Assembly: GCF_913060805.1 (NCBI RefSeq)
Contig: NZ_CAJXTC010000046.1
Location: 1-38,287 of the forward strand
DNA length: 38,287 nucleotides
Reading direction: 5' to 3'
Source: an uncultured Draconibacterium sp.
GTDB lineage: Bacteria; Bacteroidota; Bacteroidia; Bacteroidales; Prolixibacteraceae
The notes beneath the pieces were generated by a model. The model saw only the letters and a list, made by a program, of their open reading frames with translations, ran no database searches and was not told the origin of the DNA. The position numbers and the translations under genes are program-made. Position 1 is the stretch's first letter, and every line of letters begins with the position of its first letter. Shown here one piece after another: positions 1-7,281 of the stretch.

Positions 1-5
1 CAAAA

Positions 6-43
6 GGGCTTTAGCCATTAATATCCTTTTAAAGGCTAAAGCC
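6..43. repeat. Hairpin built on GGCTTTAGCC / GGCTAAAGCC
   Basis: Arms at 7-16 and 34-43 are perfect reverse complements (10 bp) around a 17-nt loop. The same core returns at 598-685. Such short dispersed hairpins resemble REP sequences served by REP-associated tyrosine transposases (RAYT); no transposase is visible in the window, so the link is inference. Confidence 0.6.
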
Positions 44-69
44 TGTGCTCTATGATCCTATCTAAAATC

Positions 70-87
70 ACCGCCCTGAAGGACGGT
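70..87. repeat. Short imperfect hairpin
   Basis: ACCGCCCTGAAGGACGGT folds into an 18-nt hairpin with one mismatched pair. It sits directly before the decayed repeat element and may be another REP-like unit. Confidence 0.45.
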
Positions 88-154
88 GCAAAAACCGCCG
101 CTACCAAGCCCTCGCTGCCTTGCGCTGCCGCGCGAATTCTTTCGGGAGGCTTAC

Positions 155-532
155 ATGATTCGTGCTATAGCGGGTACAACTAAACAATTAGCGTTGAAGA
201 ACGATGGTTTGCCGGTTGGGTTTTTAGTCCTGTTGTTCGATTTTTACAGGCCCGGAGTGATGGCTAAAGTCCCATTGCAAGGCAACGACAGCAGTAAATT
301 GGTGACTACCCCCCCTTTGTACAGCTACGAAAGTAGTTTTGTGGTGACAAAAGTGCCGTTGTAGCACTACGAAAGGACTTTTGTGTACACGGAGAAGCTT
401 TCAAACACCTACGAAAGCACTAAATTGAATAATTTGATGGTAGCAAAGCGCTACGAAACGACCAAATTGGTGACTTTGAAGCTTTCGCAGGGCTGCGAAA
501 ACACTAAATTGGTGGCGGGGGAGGTCTTGTAA
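155..532 (+). pseudogene. Decayed repeat-protein-like reading frame with in-frame stop
   Basis: An ATG at 155 is preceded by GGGAGG about 8 nt upstream, which looks like a ribosome binding site (rare in Bacteroidota). The frame is open to TAG at 362-364, then open again in the same frame for 56 codons to TAA at 530-532. From about residue 41 onward it is made of 14-residue units with loose consensus x-x-Y-E-S-T-K-L-V-T-x-K-L-x, matching the 42-bp nucleotide period. The first part (MIRAIAGTTKQL...) is non-repetitive. I do not recognise a function. It may be a broken gene, a readthrough product, or a non-coding repeat that happens to stay in frame. Confidence 0.35.
277..528. repeat. Six degenerate 42-bp tandem units
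   Basis: The core (C)TACGAAA and its variants begins at 284, 326, 368, 410, 452 and 494, exactly 42 bp apart each time. Shared flanks are CTAAATTGGTGAC-like after the core and GCTTTC or GTGCCGTT between units. Sequence is quite diverged but unit length is strictly kept, with no insertion or deletion, which is unlike neutral decay of a simple tandem repeat. Confidence 0.7.
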
Positions 533-597
533 TCAGTTAGTTAGCTGTTTTTGTGTTGCGGAGGTCTTTAGGAAACCCGCCTACACCAAGGCTTAAG

Positions 598-685
598 GGC
601 TAAAGCCCGGTGCCGATGGGCTATGCCTAACCCCGGCATTAATGCCGGGGTTAGTTAATCTGCTTCCAAAGTTGGGCTTTAGCCC
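598..685. repeat. Paired GGGCTAAAGCCC / GGGCTTTAGCCC arms around a 28-bp palindrome
   Basis: GGGCTAAAGCCC near 598-609 and GGGCTTTAGCCC at 674-685 are self-complementary variants of the hairpin at the window start. Between them, 627-654 is a perfect 28-bp palindrome centred on GGCATTAATGCC. It looks like a compound REP-like element; no ORF lies inside. Confidence 0.6.
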
Positions 686-700
686 ATAGTTGTTAGCAGA

Positions 701-750
701 TAAAAAGAAAGATCCGATCCGTATAAATTAACTTCTATACAGATCGGATC
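701..750 (-). terminator. Intrinsic terminator of the VUT transporter gene
   Basis: Arms 711-725 and 736-750 form a 15-bp stem with one mismatch. Read on the minus strand the stem is followed by TTTCTTTTTAT. It lies just beyond the stop codon of the minus-strand gene ending at 794. Confidence 0.75.
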
Positions 751-793
751 CTTTTCCTAATGACCAGTGACCAATGACTAATGACCAGCTTGC

Positions 794-1498
794 CTACTCC
801 ATCCAAAAGCGATTGCTTTTGTAAATCTTTTTTCCCCAGTATACAAACGGGGTGTCGGCGGCAGCAACAATCCATTTCAGGAAATACGTGGTAATAAAAA
901 TCTCAAGAAGCACTGCCCACTCGTATTCGCCCCAAAAGGCAATGGCAACAAAAACCACACTGTCTATCAGTTGCGAGATCATCGTACTGAGGTTATTGCG
1001 TAACCAGATCTGGTTTTCTTTCGAAAAACGCTTTTTCCAAAAATGATAAGCCCAAACATCGTGGCGCTGCGACAACAGGTAAGCAGCTAAACTTGCAATG
1101 GCAATACGCGGCATCAGACTAAAAATCGTGCTGGTAGCTTCATGGCTTATTCCGGCAAATTCGTCACCTTCCAGCGGCAAAAATTCCAATGCCAGGTTCA
1201 TAAGCAAAGTCATTGAAATAAGGCTGAAGAAGCCAATCCACACCGCTTTTTTAGCTTCCTCTTTTCCGTAGTTCTCCGACAGAATATCGGTAACCAAAAA
1301 CGAGGTGGCGTAAACAATGTTCCCGAGCGTGGCAACCAGACCAAACAACTCAACGGTTTGTATTACCTGGATGTTGGCCACAATTACCGAGATGGGAATC
1401 CACATTACAAGGCCCCATTTCCCGAATAAACGGTAGGCTAAAATGATAAGCAGAAAATTTGCCAGCAACATTACCAGCCAAAGGATTTCGTTTTGCAT
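794..1498 (-). CDS. yhhQ: VUT family transporter, probable queuosine precursor transporter
   Basis: The 234-residue protein is an integral inner-membrane protein of the VUT/YhhQ family, whose E. coli member imports queuosine precursors (preQ0/preQ1) for tRNA modification. The sequence shows about six hydrophobic segments. Typical family features are the early NIQV segment, the FLVTDILSENYGKEEAKKAV block (around residues 67-86) and the acidic/aromatic stretch QLIDSVVFVAIAFWG near residue 175. Length fits the family. The ATG at 1498 follows a good promoter at 1564-1593 and the gene ends before a clear terminator, so it is probably monocistronic. No queuosine biosynthesis genes are in the window, consistent with a salvage role; the exact substrate is inferred from the family. 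Confidence 0.88.
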   Translation of the reverse strand: MQNEILWLVMLLANFLLIILAYRLFGKWGLVMWIPISVIVANIQVIQTVELFGLVATLGNIVYATSFLVTDILSENYGKEEAKKAVWIGFFSLISMTLLMNLALEFLPLEGDEFAGISHEATSTIFSLMPRIAIASLAAYLLSQRHDVWAYHFWKKRFSKENQIWLRNNLSTMISQLIDSVVFVAIAFWGEYEWAVLLEIFITTYFLKWIVAAADTPFVYWGKKIYKSNRFWME

Positions 1499-1563
1499 TT
1501 TTTTTATTCGTTAAAGTGCAGGGTTATGCCACCTGCTTAATTAGTACTCAAAATTTTGGCCTG

Positions 1564-1593
1564 CAAATGTAATGGAAAAACCTGAAAATCAAA
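1564..1593 (-). promoter_or_regulatory. Bacteroidota-type promoter for the VUT gene
   Basis: On the minus strand TTTG (1593-1590) is followed after 18 nt by TACATTTG (1571-1564), matching the TTTG-N19-TAnnTTTG consensus of the Bacteroidota primary sigma factor. It lies 66 nt upstream of the start codon. Confidence 0.6.
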
Positions 1594-1638
1594 AAGGAAT
1601 GAGTGGCATGATTAAGCTAACTACAGAACATTGTAGCT

Positions 1639-1733
1639 GTCATTTCGAAGGAGGTACGACTGAGAATTGAAAATCAGCGGAGCTAAATCTCTTCCTTAAG
1701 AACAGATTTCTCCTCATTCTTCGTCGAAATGAC
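1639..1733. repeat. Long imperfect inverted repeat ending in GTCATTTCGA
   Basis: The arm at 1639-1665 is partly complementary to that at 1709-1733: outer GTCATTTCGA pairs with TCGAAATGAC, and the inner parts are weaker. The roughly 95-bp unit has no ORF and looks like a dispersed intergenic MITE- or REP-type element. Confidence 0.5.
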
Positions 1734-1785
1734 AATACTGATTGGTCATAATGAATTGGTCACAGGCGATTAAAACCACCTCCCA

Positions 1786-1824
1786 TCCGCCAGACGGCGG
1801 ACGTACTCCTCCTGACAGGAGGAG
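1786..1824. repeat. Two adjacent GC-rich hairpins
   Basis: TCCGCCAGACGGCGGA (1786-1801) and CTCCTCCTGACAGGAGGAG (1806-1824) are two small hairpins separated by 4 nt. They belong to a series of hairpins filling 1639-2076. Confidence 0.55.
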
Positions 1825-1882
1825 AAAATTCGTATTCCAATTTAGCCTTTTAATAAATGCAGTGTAAATAGTACGAAAAATT

Positions 1883-1901
1883 CCCCTCCTGCCAGGAGGG
1901 G
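1883..1901. repeat. GC-rich hairpin CCCCTCC/GGAGGGG
   Basis: CCCCTCCTGCCAGGAGGGG at 1883-1901 has 8-bp arms and a 3-nt loop. It is immediately followed by the weaker imperfect repeat CCGCG...TGCGG at 1906-1920. It is similar in design to the hairpin at 1806-1824. Confidence 0.55.
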
Positions 1902-1978
1902 AGGACCGCGTTTACTGCGGTGGGGTGGTCTCGTTTATTACTTGTGTTATGATTCATAACTCAATGGTTTTCACACAA

Positions 1979-2017
1979 GGAGGGATGGAAGGCGGCACAG
2001 CCGCCTTCCATCCCTCC
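1979..2017. repeat. 18-bp perfect stem with 3-nt loop
   Basis: Positions 1979-1996 and 2000-2017 are perfect reverse complements around the loop ACA. It is the strongest hairpin in the gap. It lies downstream of the GH10-like gene but lacks a T tract on the minus strand, so it is better read as a REP-like unit than as a classic terminator. Confidence 0.6.
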
Positions 2018-2045
2018 CCAAAACTATCTTACACGCAATATCGTC

Positions 2046-2076
2046 ATTGCGATCCGCCAACTGGCGGAGAAGCAAT
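2046..2076. repeat. Nested hairpin TCCGCCA-TGGCGGA inside ATTGC-GCAAT
   Basis: The inner palindrome at 2053-2068 has the same TCCGCC core as the hairpin at 1786-1801. It is enclosed by ATTGC (2046-2050) and GCAAT (2072-2076). It ends 33 bp before the stop codon of the minus-strand gene and may help terminate it, but is probably a dispersed repeat. Confidence 0.5.
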
Positions 2077-2109
2077 CTTTTTATCAGTAATTACTTTAAC
2101 CGGGAAACG

Positions 2110-3183
2110 CTATCTCGATGCCTTCTTCAATATCTCCAAAGTCTTTTCATCAACCTTCCCAAACAACGAAACTCCCGATGCTCCGTTGGCTATGGCAACA
2201 CGAATTCCTTCTTCCAGCTCTTCATCCGATTTAAAATCGGGTAAAAACAGACCGGCATAAATCGGAAACTTGCCGCAAAGGAAATGGATGCCTTCCTCAA
2301 CAGCATCGCCAATCCAGCTTACCGATTCGCGGTAGAAACCGTGGTAGATCATCGGGCAAACCGCATCAAGGTTCCAGTTGGTCCAGTCCTGACGCACAAT
2401 GCGGCGTGCAATTTCCGGTGTCGGGAAAACTGCCGCAGTAATTGGCTTATTGTAAGAGTGAGTGATTTCAGACAAATGATTAACAATGCCATTTACCTGC
2501 TCGTAACGGTATTTCCGCCATGCCGGACTTTGATCAGGATGTTCCATCTCCAGCGGATCTTTACCCGTTTTCTTTTTGAAATTCTCGCGGCAGGTATCGC
2601 AGTAACAGAAATCGTATTCTGGTAATTCCTGGCTTTGGTCGATTCCGTAATTGTCCCACAGGTTTACCGGCAAAATTACGTCGCAGTAGCGCACGTAATC
2701 CAGGTGCAGTCCGTCTACATAATCCTTTTCCAGAATTTCTTTCGAGCGTTGAGCCAGGTATTCTTTCACCTCCGGTTTTGATGGGCACAACCAACGGTAG
2801 TAACCCACATACGGCGGATTGTCTGCACACGATTTCCCGTCGCGGCTAACCGCATACCATTCCGGGTGACTGGCAAGCAGCTCTTTTTCGCCACGGTTCA
2901 TGGTCCACATCCAACGATGCGTTTCCAGTCCGGCCTTTTTTGCGATACGGAAATGGCGTTCGCTGTCGTGCTCGAAAAACATTCCGCGCACACCGGCCTC
3001 AAAATAACTGCTGTATTTTTTTTGCAAGTCTTCGTCGCTTTCCTCATGGTTAGGATTCTCCCAAACCCAGTGTTTCAAAGCCTGGTCGGCAGTTGATGGT
3101 TTGGTTTCATTGGCACAGGCGCTTGCTACTGTAAGCCCCATTCCGGCCAGCATTGTGGTTTTAATAAAATCTCTTTTGTTCAT
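2110..3183 (-). CDS. Lipoprotein glycosyl hydrolase-like protein (GH10-like/GHL10 TIM barrel)
   Basis: This 357-residue protein starts with an export signal of the KRDFIK type (twin-arginine-like but with a single arginine) and a lipobox VASAC, so it is probably an anchored lipoprotein. The body looks like the family 10-like glycosylhydrolase barrel (PF02638 type). The strand motif GLHLDYVRY (around residues 138-146) is the family hallmark, followed by a Cys-rich CYCDTC motif near 195 and the late strand VCPMIYHGFY. The family is poorly characterised; some members act on cell-wall or plant glycans, so substrate is unknown. It lies 11 bp downstream of the CBM9-like gene, so the two are probably cotranscribed. 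TIM-barrel assignment is good, reaction is not known. Confidence 0.68.
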   Translation of the reverse strand: MNKRDFIKTTMLAGMGLTVASACANETKPSTADQALKHWVWENPNHEESDEDLQKKYSSYFEAGVRGMFFEHDSERHFRIAKKAGLETHRWMWTMNRGEKELLASHPEWYAVSRDGKSCADNPPYVGYYRWLCPSKPEVKEYLAQRSKEILEKDYVDGLHLDYVRYCDVILPVNLWDNYGIDQSQELPEYDFCYCDTCRENFKKKTGKDPLEMEHPDQSPAWRKYRYEQVNGIVNHLSEITHSYNKPITAAVFPTPEIARRIVRQDWTNWNLDAVCPMIYHGFYRESVSWIGDAVEEGIHFLCGKFPIYAGLFLPDFKSDEELEEGIRVAIANGASGVSLFGKVDEKTLEILKKASR

Positions 3184-3194
3184 CGTTGAATTGT

Positions 3195-4304
3195 TTATTT
3201 GTCAGTATGTTTTCGTATTAAGCCATCCTGATCGATAGAGATCATCAGGTTGTTGTTGGTTGTTAAAATTGCGGTATACGATTTCTCCGAAGCGTTCACT
3301 TCCAGCGAGAAGCTGGTGTTGTTTTCTTTTCCATTGGCTGGAATACCAAGTGTGGCAAGGTTGTTACAAAATGTTTTATGCTCGCGTTGATAATCGCGTT
3401 GAGCATAAAAAACATGCCACAGATGTTGGGCGAGTAATTCCTCTTCAGGTATTTGAAATGATGCATGTGTAGATTTCGGAAATTCATGTGAAAACTGAAT
3501 CAATCCCCAACGCTCGGGGAAATGCATATTTATTACACCCTGCGGACTCCAAACCCAGTTGTCTTCAGGAATTAATTTGCCGTCGTCATTGGTTTTTCGT
3601 GTGTATTTTCCATCGATAATTTCAGTTTGCCACTGAACGCGTGAAAAGTTGATCTTCCAAATATCACCGGCTTTAGGTTGAATAAAACTGCCATCAATAG
3701 ATAGCGATGAAAAAGGAATGGCCATTTCAACGCACCATTTTTTGTCGGTGTCCGTCGGATCATTCAGCGTACCATCCAAATAAATGGCACTTTTAAATCC
3801 TTTGGCATTCCATTCAATATCGGGTTTGCCGCCGTTTCTGTAGGGCTTATCCAAGAAAAGGTCGAATAAAGTATTTTGGGCATTTACTTCAAATTCGTAA
3901 TAATTATGCGTGTCGCCATCAGGATCGATAAACACTTCAAAATCATTTTCGTGGTAAACAATCATGTCCTGTTTATCGTAGTAGGCCCAAATATGTTCCT
4001 CTACTAACTCAGCAAAAATGTACAGGTTATCAGCATCCCACAACATTTTTATTCGCTTAGGATAAGTGGGCAGAGGCATGTTGGCTCCCTGGATGTCGAT
4101 AAACTCAGTAGTCCATGCAGCATTCTCCCACGCCGGCTCATTAGCTAGTCCGTCAATAGTAATGGCGCTCCGAGTTTGTCCTGCTACGTATGTATTTGGA
4201 GTTGTAAACAAGTGGGCATACTTTCCCCATTGTTCTTGTGCTGACAAGCTCAAGTTGCTGAGAATAAAAAATGTAAGGAGGAGGGCATTCCTGATAATTC
4301 GCAT
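3195..4304 (-). CDS. Secreted CBM9-like (DOMON-type) carbohydrate-binding protein
   Basis: The 369-residue product has an N-terminal signal peptide ending near LSAQ. A beta-sandwich domain of the carbohydrate-binding family 9-like type spans about residues 45-270. Visible family marks are ITIDGLANEPAWENA (start of domain), the KMLWDADNLYIFAEL strand, the ENDFEVFIDPDGD motif, YYEFEVNAQNT, and WCVEMAIPFSSL. About 90 residues of unassigned sequence follow. Such proteins are common near glycoside hydrolases in Bacteroidota and are thought to bind glycans, without proven catalysis. It is the first gene of a probable two-gene operon with the downstream GH10-like lipoprotein gene. A TATTTTTG box lies at 4338-4345 on the minus strand, without a convincing upstream partner. 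Confidence 0.72.
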   Translation of the reverse strand: MRIIRNALLLTFFILSNLSLSAQEQWGKYAHLFTTPNTYVAGQTRSAITIDGLANEPAWENAAWTTEFIDIQGANMPLPTYPKRIKMLWDADNLYIFAELVEEHIWAYYDKQDMIVYHENDFEVFIDPDGDTHNYYEFEVNAQNTLFDLFLDKPYRNGGKPDIEWNAKGFKSAIYLDGTLNDPTDTDKKWCVEMAIPFSSLSIDGSFIQPKAGDIWKINFSRVQWQTEIIDGKYTRKTNDDGKLIPEDNWVWSPQGVINMHFPERWGLIQFSHEFPKSTHASFQIPEEELLAQHLWHVFYAQRDYQREHKTFCNNLATLGIPANGKENNTSFSLEVNASEKSYTAILTTNNNLMISIDQDGLIRKHTDK

Positions 4305-4398
4305 AGATCAATCACTATTAATGTCGGACAATAACGACAAAAATATTGAAAAAATTATCAAGAACGCCTAGTCTTTTTAAAAAAATTAAGAATTAGAC

Positions 4399-4872
4399 TT
4401 ATGCCATATTCACGTCGCGGGCAATATATTCGCCGTAATCTTTGATAATCGGGTCGTATTGCTCGTGAAATAATTCGGATGTAACCATAAAGTCGGCCGT
4501 AGAACGGTTCGACGCTGTCGGGATATTGTATAAAACCGTGATACGCAGTAAAGCTTTTACGTCTACATCGTGCGGTTGCGGCTGCATCGGATCCCAAAAG
4601 AAGATGAGCATATCGATGTTACCTTCACAAATCATCGCTCCCAGTTGCTGGTCGCCTCCCAGTGGCCCCGATTTAAGGCGGGTAACGGTTGGCGGCACAG
4701 TGCCATGTTCGTGGCAGCTTTCGGCGAGTGCCTCTTCTACCATTTTTCCGGTTGTTCCGGTACAAATTAAGTCGTGTTGGGCCAGTTCTTTCCAGTTGAA
4801 AGACACCCACTCCATAATATCTTTTTTGCGGTTATCGTGTGCTACGATCGCTATAGTTTTTTTTCTCTTCAT
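4399..4872 (-). CDS. mgsA: Methylglyoxal synthase
   Basis: MgsA converts dihydroxyacetone phosphate to methylglyoxal and phosphate in the cytoplasm, a bypass of lower glycolysis used when phosphorylated sugars accumulate. The 157-residue length fits the family. The N-terminal IAIVAHDNRK holds the phosphate-site histidine. The central motifs SGPLGGDQQLG (around residue 70) and FFWDPMQPQPHDVDVKALLR (around 90-110) are diagnostic and hold the catalytic aspartates. The C-terminal NIPTASNRSTADF completes the pattern. The gene lies between glmM and the CBM9 operon with gaps on both sides, so it is probably transcribed alone. A TACATTTG -10-type box lies at 4923-4930 (minus). Confidence 0.95.
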   Translation of the reverse strand: MKRKKTIAIVAHDNRKKDIMEWVSFNWKELAQHDLICTGTTGKMVEEALAESCHEHGTVPPTVTRLKSGPLGGDQQLGAMICEGNIDMLIFFWDPMQPQPHDVDVKALLRITVLYNIPTASNRSTADFMVTSELFHEQYDPIIKDYGEYIARDVNMA

Positions 4873-4922
4873 TGTTCGTTTATTTTATTCAGTAGCTTTT
4901 ATACTGAATATTGTTTTCGGTT

Positions 4923-4930
4923 CAAATGTA
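4923..4930 (-). promoter_or_regulatory. Possible -7 box (TACATTTG) of mgsA
   Basis: TACATTTG reads on the minus strand 51 nt upstream of the mgsA ATG and matches TAnnTTTG. The nearest upstream TTTG (4959-4956) is 25 nt away, longer than usual, so this is a partial match only. Confidence 0.35.
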
Positions 4931-5005
4931 GATTGTTTTTAAATAAGGAAATAGCCAAAACATGTTTTATAACATAAACTTAGCTCAAATTTAATTTCTG
5001 CGACC

Positions 5006-5047
5006 ATTTCAGAAGGACCACTTAACGTTTGAGTAACCTTCTGAAAT
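5006..5047 (-). terminator. Hairpin downstream of glmM
   Basis: ATTTCAGAAGG (5006-5016) and CCTTCTGAAAT (5037-5047) form a perfect 11-bp stem right after the glmM stop codon. There is no strong T tract on the minus strand, so termination or mRNA 3'-end protection are both possible. Confidence 0.45.
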
Positions 5048-5052
5048 ATTGG

Positions 5053-6435
5053 CTATAAAAGGCTTTTCATTTCATCGATTATTTGCTGAGCCAGCTTATC
5101 GGCCTCTGCGCTTGATTTCGCCTCGGCATAAATACGGATGATCGGTTCGGTATTCGATTTTCGTAAATGCACCCACGATTCAGCAAAATCGATTTTTACA
5201 CCATCAGTTGCGGTTACTTCTTCGTGCGCATACTTTTCCTTCATTTTTACAAGAATTCCATCCACATCAATTTCAGGTGTCAGTTCAATCTTGTTTTTCG
5301 AGATGAAATAATCGGGGTATGTTTTACGCAGCTCAGAGCATTTCATCCCTGATTTTGCCAGATGCGTAAGAAATAGTGCTGCTCCCACCAATGCATCGCG
5401 GCCACTGTGGCTGGCAGGATAAATAATTCCACCGTTTCCTTCGCCGCCGATAACGGCATTGGTTTCGCGCATTTTGGCTACTACATTCACTTCGCCAACC
5501 ATTCCGGCTGAATAGCTCTGGCCGTGTTTTTCAGTAACATCTCTCAACGCACGGCTCGATGAAAGATTAGAAACTGTGTTTCCGGGAGTCTGGCCCAATA
5601 CATAATCGGCAACGGCTACCAGCGTGTATTCTTCGTTGAACATGCTGCCGTCTTCGTTGATGATCACCAATCGGTCAACATCCGGGTCGACAACAAAACC
5701 CACGTCAACTTTATTCTTGCTGATAATTTCTGCTGTTTCTACCAGGTTCTCTGGGATTGGCTCCGGAGTATGTGCAAAATGTCCTGTTGGTTCGCAGTTT
5801 ATTTCAACGATGTTTTTAATGTCGAGTGCCTTAAAAAGTGCCGGCATGGCAACACCACCAACCGAGTTTACAGCATCAACAGCCACTGAAAAGTTGGCTT
5901 TTTTTATGGCTTCCACGTCAACCAGTTCAAGATCAAGAACGTGTTGTACATGAATGTCGGTGTAGTCTTTTTCATCTACTGTTCCCAGCTCATCAACTTC
6001 GGCAAAGCAAAAATCTTCAACATCGGCAAGTGCTAACACTTTTGCACCTTCTGCTGCATCCAGAAATTCTCCGGCGGAATTCAGCAGTTTTAATGCATTC
6101 CATTGTTTTGGATTATGACTGGCTGTAAGGATAATTCCACCATCGGCTTTTTCTTCGGTAACGGCAATCTCAGTTGTTGGCGTAGTTGCTAGCCCGATGT
6201 TTACCACATTGCATCCCATTCCTGAGAGCGTTGAAACGACAATTGATGCTACCATTTCGCCCGAAATTCGTGCATCGCGTCCAACAACTACGGTAATTTT
6301 TTCTTTGTTTGCTTTTTGTTTGGCCCAGGCGGCGTAGGCTGCAGTAAATTTAACCAGGTCGAGCGGGCTTAACCCTTCGCCCGGTTTTCCACCAATTGTA
6401 CCTCGTATTCCAGAGATTGATTTTATTAATGTCAT
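5053..6435 (-). CDS. glmM: Phosphoglucosamine mutase (phosphohexomutase family)
   Basis: This 460-residue cytoplasmic enzyme of the alpha-D-phosphohexomutase superfamily probably interconverts glucosamine-6-phosphate and glucosamine-1-phosphate for UDP-GlcNAc synthesis. All four family signatures are present: the phosphoserine loop TASHNP with catalytic Ser106, the Mg-binding loop DPDVDR (around residue 248), the sugar-binding loop GGEGNGG (around 332), and the phosphate-binding C-terminal loop RKSNTEP (around 430). Bacteroidota enzymes of this length are usually called GlmM, but phosphomannomutase or phosphoglucomutase activity cannot be excluded by motifs alone. Gene order gives no further hint: the upstream gene is a sigma/anti-sigma-like pair, separated by 163 bp. 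Confidence 0.88.
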   Translation of the reverse strand: MTLIKSISGIRGTIGGKPGEGLSPLDLVKFTAAYAAWAKQKANKEKITVVVGRDARISGEMVASIVVSTLSGMGCNVVNIGLATTPTTEIAVTEEKADGGIILTASHNPKQWNALKLLNSAGEFLDAAEGAKVLALADVEDFCFAEVDELGTVDEKDYTDIHVQHVLDLELVDVEAIKKANFSVAVDAVNSVGGVAMPALFKALDIKNIVEINCEPTGHFAHTPEPIPENLVETAEIISKNKVDVGFVVDPDVDRLVIINEDGSMFNEEYTLVAVADYVLGQTPGNTVSNLSSSRALRDVTEKHGQSYSAGMVGEVNVVAKMRETNAVIGGEGNGGIIYPASHSGRDALVGAALFLTHLAKSGMKCSELRKTYPDYFISKNKIELTPEIDVDGILVKMKEKYAHEEVTATDGVKIDFAESWVHLRKSNTEPIIRIYAEAKSSAEADKLAQQIIDEMKSLL

Positions 6436-6598
6436 AATCTAATGTTCAGTTTGAGTTGTAAAGATAGAAAGTCGATTTTGAATTAAGGATGCTTAAACGA
6501 TAAAACCAGCCAAAATGTTGGAAGAATTTGTTTTGACTGATGTGATTCTGGATACTGGATTCTCGTAACTCGCAACTCAATCCTCGTAACTCGAAAAT

Positions 6599-7276
6599 TT
6601 AATCCAATTCTTCCAGTTCGAGCAGTGTGGCTTTTAATTTTTTGATGTAGTTGCCGTAAAGTTTTCGGAATCCCCAACGAAGGAAGAAGAATATGGCGCC
6701 ACCAAAAATCGCAACAAGGAGAACTGTGATACCGACCGTCAAAATAATCTGACTTGTTTCAATGTCGGATAAATGCATTCCCTGTGCTTCTGCATTATAC
6801 TCGGTACCAATAAACATTCCGGAAATAAATGCGGAGGCCATTGCCAGCAATAAACTCGCCAAGGCAAGATAAAACAGGCGTTGGTACAAAGTAAGCGTTT
6901 CAATGATTTTTTTTAGTGTTCCTTTCAGATCGCAGGCCACATCGCACTGTCGTTTAACGCGGTAGTATTTAACCACAAAGTACAGGAAAGTGGTAATGAT
7001 AAGCACATTCCCAAAAACGGCCAAAAACAACACCCAGTTAGGGATGGGCGTCTCGCTGTAGTATTTATCAATAGTTTCGGGCGAAAAAATAAAATCGTCG
7101 AAAGTAAATAGCAGAATCAATCCCAACAATACCACAAAACCTATTTTTATATTCCGGTCAATCCGATCAATAAGAGTCCGGGTACGTTTACTGAGCATAG
7201 TGTGCAACTGGCTTTCGTCCAGTTCCTTGGAGGGGGTCATTTTGCTCCATGTCTTTTTCAGTTCGTTTAATTCCAT
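6599..7276 (-). CDS. Four-helix membrane protein cotranscribed with ECF sigma factor
   Basis: The 225-residue product has a cytoplasmic N-terminus (MELNELKKTWSKM...) and four hydrophobic segments near residues 46-62, 82-104, 134-154 and 177-199, followed by a basic/acidic tail ending LELEELD. It starts 5 bp after the sigma-factor stop codon, so the two are translationally close and share an operon. In Bacteroidota the gene in this place often holds the sigma factor at the membrane, so an anti-sigma or regulatory role is likely by position. No zinc-binding (ZAS) anti-sigma motif and no FecR-like domain is visible, so it is not a standard anti-sigma factor. Function is inferred from context only. 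Confidence 0.7.
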   Translation of the reverse strand: MELNELKKTWSKMTPSKELDESQLHTMLSKRTRTLIDRIDRNIKIGFVVLLGLILLFTFDDFIFSPETIDKYYSETPIPNWVLFLAVFGNVLIITTFLYFVVKYYRVKRQCDVACDLKGTLKKIIETLTLYQRLFYLALASLLLAMASAFISGMFIGTEYNAEAQGMHLSDIETSQIILTVGITVLLVAIFGGAIFFFLRWGFRKLYGNYIKKLKATLLELEELD

Positions 7277-7281
7277 AACTA

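Noticed and set aside
277-528. CRISPR array
   Set aside because: Units are 42 bp without alternating identical repeats and unique spacers, and the whole unit is degenerate.
1925-2260. Plus-strand ORF of 111 codons
   Set aside because: It runs through intergenic hairpins and into the antisense strand of the GH10-like gene; it has no recognisable protein features.
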